From the NCBI GenBank assembly GCA_017508505.1, contig JAFVYT010000014.1, positions 1-8,188 on the forward strand: a DNA stretch of 8,188 nucleotides, given 5' to 3'. The notes under the pieces were generated by a model, which saw only the letters and a program-made list of their open reading frames with translations, did no database searches and had not been told where the DNA came from. The stretch's first letter is position 1, and the number at the start of each line of letters is the position of its first letter. The position numbers and the translations under genes are program-made. This document shows positions 5,569-8,188 of this stretch, one piece after another. Source of the DNA: Clostridia bacterium. Lineage in GTDB: Bacteria > Bacillota_A > Clostridia > Oscillospirales > SIG627.

Positions 5569-7287
5569 ATGAAAAAGCTGATGCTCGGAAACGAAGCGGT
5601 AGCCCGCGGCCTTTACGAGGCGGGATGCTCCTTTGTTTCCAGTTACCCCGGTACCCCCAGCACCGAGATCACCGAGAGCGTTGCCCTCTTCCCCGAGGTC
5701 TACGCCGAGTGGGCTCCCAATGAGAAGGTGGCTCTGGAGAGCGCCTTCGGCGCCGCAATGGCAGGCAAGCGCAGCTTCTGCGGAATGAAGCACGTGGGCC
5801 TGAACGTGGCGGCGGATCCTCTGTTCACCATCGCCTACACCGGCGTGAACGCGGGTCTTGTCATCGCCGTGGCCGACGACCCCGGAATGCACTCCTCTCA
5901 GAACGAGCAGGACTCCCGCCATTACGCCCGCGCCGCCAAGATCCCCATGCTGGAGCCCTCGGACTCCGCCGAGGCCATCGCCTTTACCAAGGCGGCCTAC
6001 GAGATCTCCGAGCGCTTTGATACCCCCGTGCTTCTGAAGATGTGCACCCGCGTGGCCCATTCCCAGAGCATCGTGGAGGAGGGGCCCCGCACCGAGTGCG
6101 AAAAGCCCTATGAGAAAAACCCCGCCAAATACATTATGATGCCCGGCAACGCCAAGCGCCGCCACCCCGTGGTGGAGGAGCGCACCCGCGCGCTGGCAGA
6201 GTACGGAGAGACCTGTCCCCTCAACCGCATCGAGGAGGGGAAGAGCCGCGCGATGGGCATCCTCACCTCCTCTACCTCCTATCAGTACGTAAAGGAAGTG
6301 GTGGGAGACGAATATCCCGTCATGAAGCTGGGTCTTGTCTGGCCCCTGCCCGAGAAGGCCATCCGCGACTTTGCCGCCTCGGTGGAAAAGCTCGTGGTGG
6401 TGGAGGAACTGGACTCCTTCATCGAATCCCACTGCCGCAATCTGGGCCTTGAGGTCGTAGGCAAGGAGCTCTTCTCCCCCATCGGGGAATTCAGCCAGAA
6501 CCTCGTGGCGGAAAAGCTCGGCAGGGCCGTGCCTGCGGGCAAGGCGCTGGAGGACGCCATCCCCATGCGTCCCCCCGTGATGTGCGCGGGCTGTCCTCAC
6601 AGAGGCCTCTTCTACGTATTGGCCAAAAACAAGATCTGTGCCCTCGGTGACATCGGCTGCTACACCCTGGGTGCCGTCGCTCCCCTGAACGCTTTGGACA
6701 GCACCATCTGTATGGGTGCCTCCGTCTCCGGTCTCCACGGCTTTGTCAAGGCCTTGGAGGGAGCGAGCGAGAGAACCGTGGGCGTCATCGGCGACTCCAC
6801 CTTTATGCACTCGGGTATGACGGGTCTTGTGAACATCGCGTATAACAATTCCAACGCCACCGTCATCATCGTGGACAACTCCATCACCGGTATGACCGGT
6901 CATCAGCAGAACCCCACCACGGGTCAAAACCTCAAGGGCGACCCTGCCGCGGCGGTGGATCTGGAGTCTCTTTGCCGTGCCATCGGCATCCGCAGAGTTC
7001 GGGTGGTGGATCCTTACGATCTGGCCGAGACGGAAAAGGCCGTGAAGGAGGAGCTGGCCGCCGCCGAGCCCTCCGTCATCATTTCCCGCAGACCCTGCGC
7101 TCTGCTCAAGTACGTGAAACACCCCGGGCCGATCTCGGTGAACGCGGACAAGTGCCGCTCCTGTAAGGCCTGTATGAAAATCGGCTGTCCCGCCATCAGT
7201 ATGGCCGGCGGCAAGGCCGTGGTGGACAGCACCCTTTGCACCGGCTGCGGCGTTTGCGCTCAGCTTTGCAAATTCGGGGCACTGTAA
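5569..7287 (+). CDS. iorA: Indolepyruvate:ferredoxin oxidoreductase, alpha subunit
   Basis: IorA is the thiamine-diphosphate and iron-sulfur subunit of the enzyme that interconverts aryl pyruvates with arylacetyl-CoA, CO2 and reduced ferredoxin. The 572 residues run in the family order. The pyrimidine-binding domain starts with GNEAV and SYPGTPSTEI (25-34), followed by PGMHSSQNEQD (105-115). CAGCPHRG is at 339-346. The diphosphate-binding domain has GDS (408-410) and DNS (436-438). Two 4Fe-4S clusters lie at the C-terminus: C529, C532, C535, C540 and C557, C560, C563, C567. All cluster cysteines are intact. The ATG at 5569 has AAGGAG seven bases upstream; an earlier in-frame ATG at 5476 lies within the preceding gene. 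The 67-bp gap holds a small hairpin (5532-5536 with 5542-5546) with no T tract, so the operon should continue. Regulation by the Phe T-box suggests use in the reductive direction. Confidence 0.96.
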   Translation: MKKLMLGNEAVARGLYEAGCSFVSSYPGTPSTEITESVALFPEVYAEWAPNEKVALESAFGAAMAGKRSFCGMKHVGLNVAADPLFTIAYTGVNAGLVIAVADDPGMHSSQNEQDSRHYARAAKIPMLEPSDSAEAIAFTKAAYEISERFDTPVLLKMCTRVAHSQSIVEEGPRTECEKPYEKNPAKYIMMPGNAKRRHPVVEERTRALAEYGETCPLNRIEEGKSRAMGILTSSTSYQYVKEVVGDEYPVMKLGLVWPLPEKAIRDFAASVEKLVVVEELDSFIESHCRNLGLEVVGKELFSPIGEFSQNLVAEKLGRAVPAGKALEDAIPMRPPVMCAGCPHRGLFYVLAKNKICALGDIGCYTLGAVAPLNALDSTICMGASVSGLHGFVKALEGASERTVGVIGDSTFMHSGMTGLVNIAYNNSNATVIIVDNSITGMTGHQQNPTTGQNLKGDPAAAVDLESLCRAIGIRRVRVVDPYDLAETEKAVKEELAAAEPSVIISRRPCALLKYVKHPGPISVNADKCRSCKACMKIGCPAISMAGGKAVVDSTLCTGCGVCAQLCKFGAL

Positions 7288-7300
7288 GGAGGGGATGAAG

Positions 7301-7873
7301 ATGAAAACGAAAAACATTATGATCGTCGGTGTCGGCGGGCAGGGTAGCCTTCTGGCCTCCAAGCTCTTGGGGCGTCTGCTCCTTTCCCGCGGCTACGACG
7401 TAAAGGTTTCCGAGGTTCACGGTATGAGCCAGCGCGGCGGGTCCGTGGTGACCTACGTCCGCTTCGGGGATAAGGTCTACTCCCCCGTCATTGACAAGGG
7501 CGAGGCGGACTTCATCGTATCCTTCGAGCTTCTGGAGGCCGCACGCTGGACGGAGTATCTCCGTGAGGGCGGCACCGTGGTGGTGAACACCCAGAAGATC
7601 AATCCCATGCCCGTGATCATCGGAGCTGCTGAGTATCCCGAGGGGCTGGAGGACAAGATGCGCGCCGCAGGCATTCATCTGGAGGCCTTCGACGCTTTGG
7701 CTATGGCCACGGAGGCAGGCAGTGCCAAGGCGGTCAACATCGCCCTGATGGGCAGACTTTCCAAGTTTTTCGACTTTACGGAGGCAGAGTGGCTGGACGC
7801 CATCGAAAAGAGCGTTCCGCCGAAGTTTTTGGAGCTGAATCGCCGCGCCTTCCTTCTTGGTAGACAGGCTTAA
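7301..7873 (+). CDS. iorB: Indolepyruvate:ferredoxin oxidoreductase, beta subunit
   Basis: IorB is the small partner of IorA and corresponds to the gamma-type domain of 2-oxoacid:ferredoxin oxidoreductases. The 190 residues show the glycine-rich GVGGQG (10-15) at the N-terminus and SEVHGMSQRGG (37-47), both hallmarks of the subunit. No cluster cysteines are expected or seen. Two in-frame ATGs are possible. The one at 7301 is preferred because AAGGAGG (7286-7292) is then eight bases upstream, whereas the ATG at 7295 would leave only two. That Shine-Dalgarno sequence overlaps the iorA stop codon, so the two subunits are probably translationally coupled, as suits a 1:1 complex. It should act with IorA in the cytoplasm on phenylpyruvate, hydroxyphenylpyruvate or indolepyruvate, and the Phe T-box upstream points to phenylpyruvate. 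Confidence 0.95.
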   Translation: MKTKNIMIVGVGGQGSLLASKLLGRLLLSRGYDVKVSEVHGMSQRGGSVVTYVRFGDKVYSPVIDKGEADFIVSFELLEAARWTEYLREGGTVVVNTQKINPMPVIIGAAEYPEGLEDKMRAAGIHLEAFDALAMATEAGSAKAVNIALMGRLSKFFDFTEAEWLDAIEKSVPPKFLELNRRAFLLGRQA

Positions 7874-7893
7874 ATTTTTAGGAGGATTTCCCC

Positions 7894-8188
7894 ATGAAGC
7901 GCTATTACCAACCCGAAATCGAAACCGCGTCCCGGGAGCAGATCCTGGCTTGGCAGAACGAAAGACTCGTCAAGCAGGTTCAGCACGTTTGGGACCATGT
8001 TCCTTACTACCGCAAGAAGATGGAGGAGAAGGGCCTGACCCCTGCCGACGTCCGCGGGGTAGCCGATCTGCACAAGCTTCCCTTTTTGACCAAGGACGAT
8101 CTGCGCGAGGCTTATCCCTACGGTCTGATGGGAAAGCCCCTGAAGGACTGTGTTCGCATTCAGTCTACCTCCGGCACCACCGGCAAGC
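7894..8188 (+). CDS. paaK: Phenylacetate--CoA ligase, N-terminal part (cut by window end)
   Basis: The frame is open to the window edge, so only the first 98 codons are seen. The visible part matches the N-terminus of phenylacetate-CoA ligases, which form phenylacetyl-CoA from phenylacetate, ATP and CoA. It has the ERLVKQV helix, VPYYRKK (36-42), LPFLTKDDLR (62-71), YPYGL (74-78) and the beginning of the P-loop STSGTTGK (91-98), cut at the last base. The ATG at 7894 has AGGAGG eight bases upstream and lies 20 bp after iorB, so it belongs to the same operon. PaaK next to iorAB is a familiar pairing, since phenylacetyl-CoA is the thioester partner of phenylpyruvate in the Ior reaction. Catalytic residues of the C-terminal part cannot be checked here. 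Confidence 0.92.
   Translation, partial: MKRYYQPEIETASREQILAWQNERLVKQVQHVWDHVPYYRKKMEEKGLTPADVRGVADLHKLPFLTKDDLREAYPYGLMGKPLKDCVRIQSTSGTTGK

Noticed and set aside
5491..7362. Very long minus-strand open frame opposite iorA (and a similar one at 3696-5498 opposite the ligase)
   Set aside because: Both are exact antisense shadows of genes with intact catalytic and cluster motifs, and are rich in His/Gly/Leu as expected from reversed GC-rich codons.

Overview
The window looks like part of the chromosome of an anaerobic, moderately high-GC member of the Clostridia (Bacillota), probably gut- or rumen-associated. Clues are a classic T-box leader, strong AAGGAGG-type ribosome binding sites, oxygen-sensitive ferredoxin-dependent oxidoreductase genes and a low-GC hairpin-repeat region of a kind I associate with gut Clostridia genomes. 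The assignment below class level is not supportable from the sequence alone.

Layout. Positions 1-450 hold no credible gene: there is one clear rho-independent terminator (36-66), short palindromes, and a tandem array with a period of about 124 bp whose third, partial unit runs into the 3' end of the first gene. On the minus strand, read from right to left, a promoter (3470-3442) drives an AEC-family membrane transporter (3390-2443), then hisS (2418-1165), then a divergent glycerophosphodiester-phosphodiesterase-like protein (1152-451). The gaps are only 24 and 12 bp, so this looks like one operon.

On the plus strand a second promoter (3563-3589) starts a complete T-box riboswitch leader (about 3597-3843). 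Its specifier loop presents UUC, a phenylalanine codon. It has a canonical T-box/antiterminator and a strong competing terminator with eight Ts. The leader controls a four-gene run: an AMP-forming acyl/aryl-CoA ligase (3870-5501), iorA (5569-7287), iorB (7301-7873) and the start of a phenylacetate-CoA ligase, paaK (7894 to beyond the window end).

How the genes fit together. T-boxes switch their genes on when the cognate tRNA is uncharged, here tRNA-Phe. A Phe-starvation switch makes little sense for Phe degradation. It fits well if the operon makes Phe by aryl-acid salvage: phenylacetate is activated to phenylacetyl-CoA by the ligase(s), reductively carboxylated to phenylpyruvate by IorAB with reduced ferredoxin, and transaminated to Phe elsewhere. 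That route is known biochemically from methanogens and rumen anaerobes. The direction of the pathway here is my inference from the regulatory logic. Secondary oddities are a eukaryote-like HisRS with a shortened C-terminal anticodon-binding domain, a phosphodiesterase-like protein lacking several catalytic positions, and the repeat array forming that gene's last codons.
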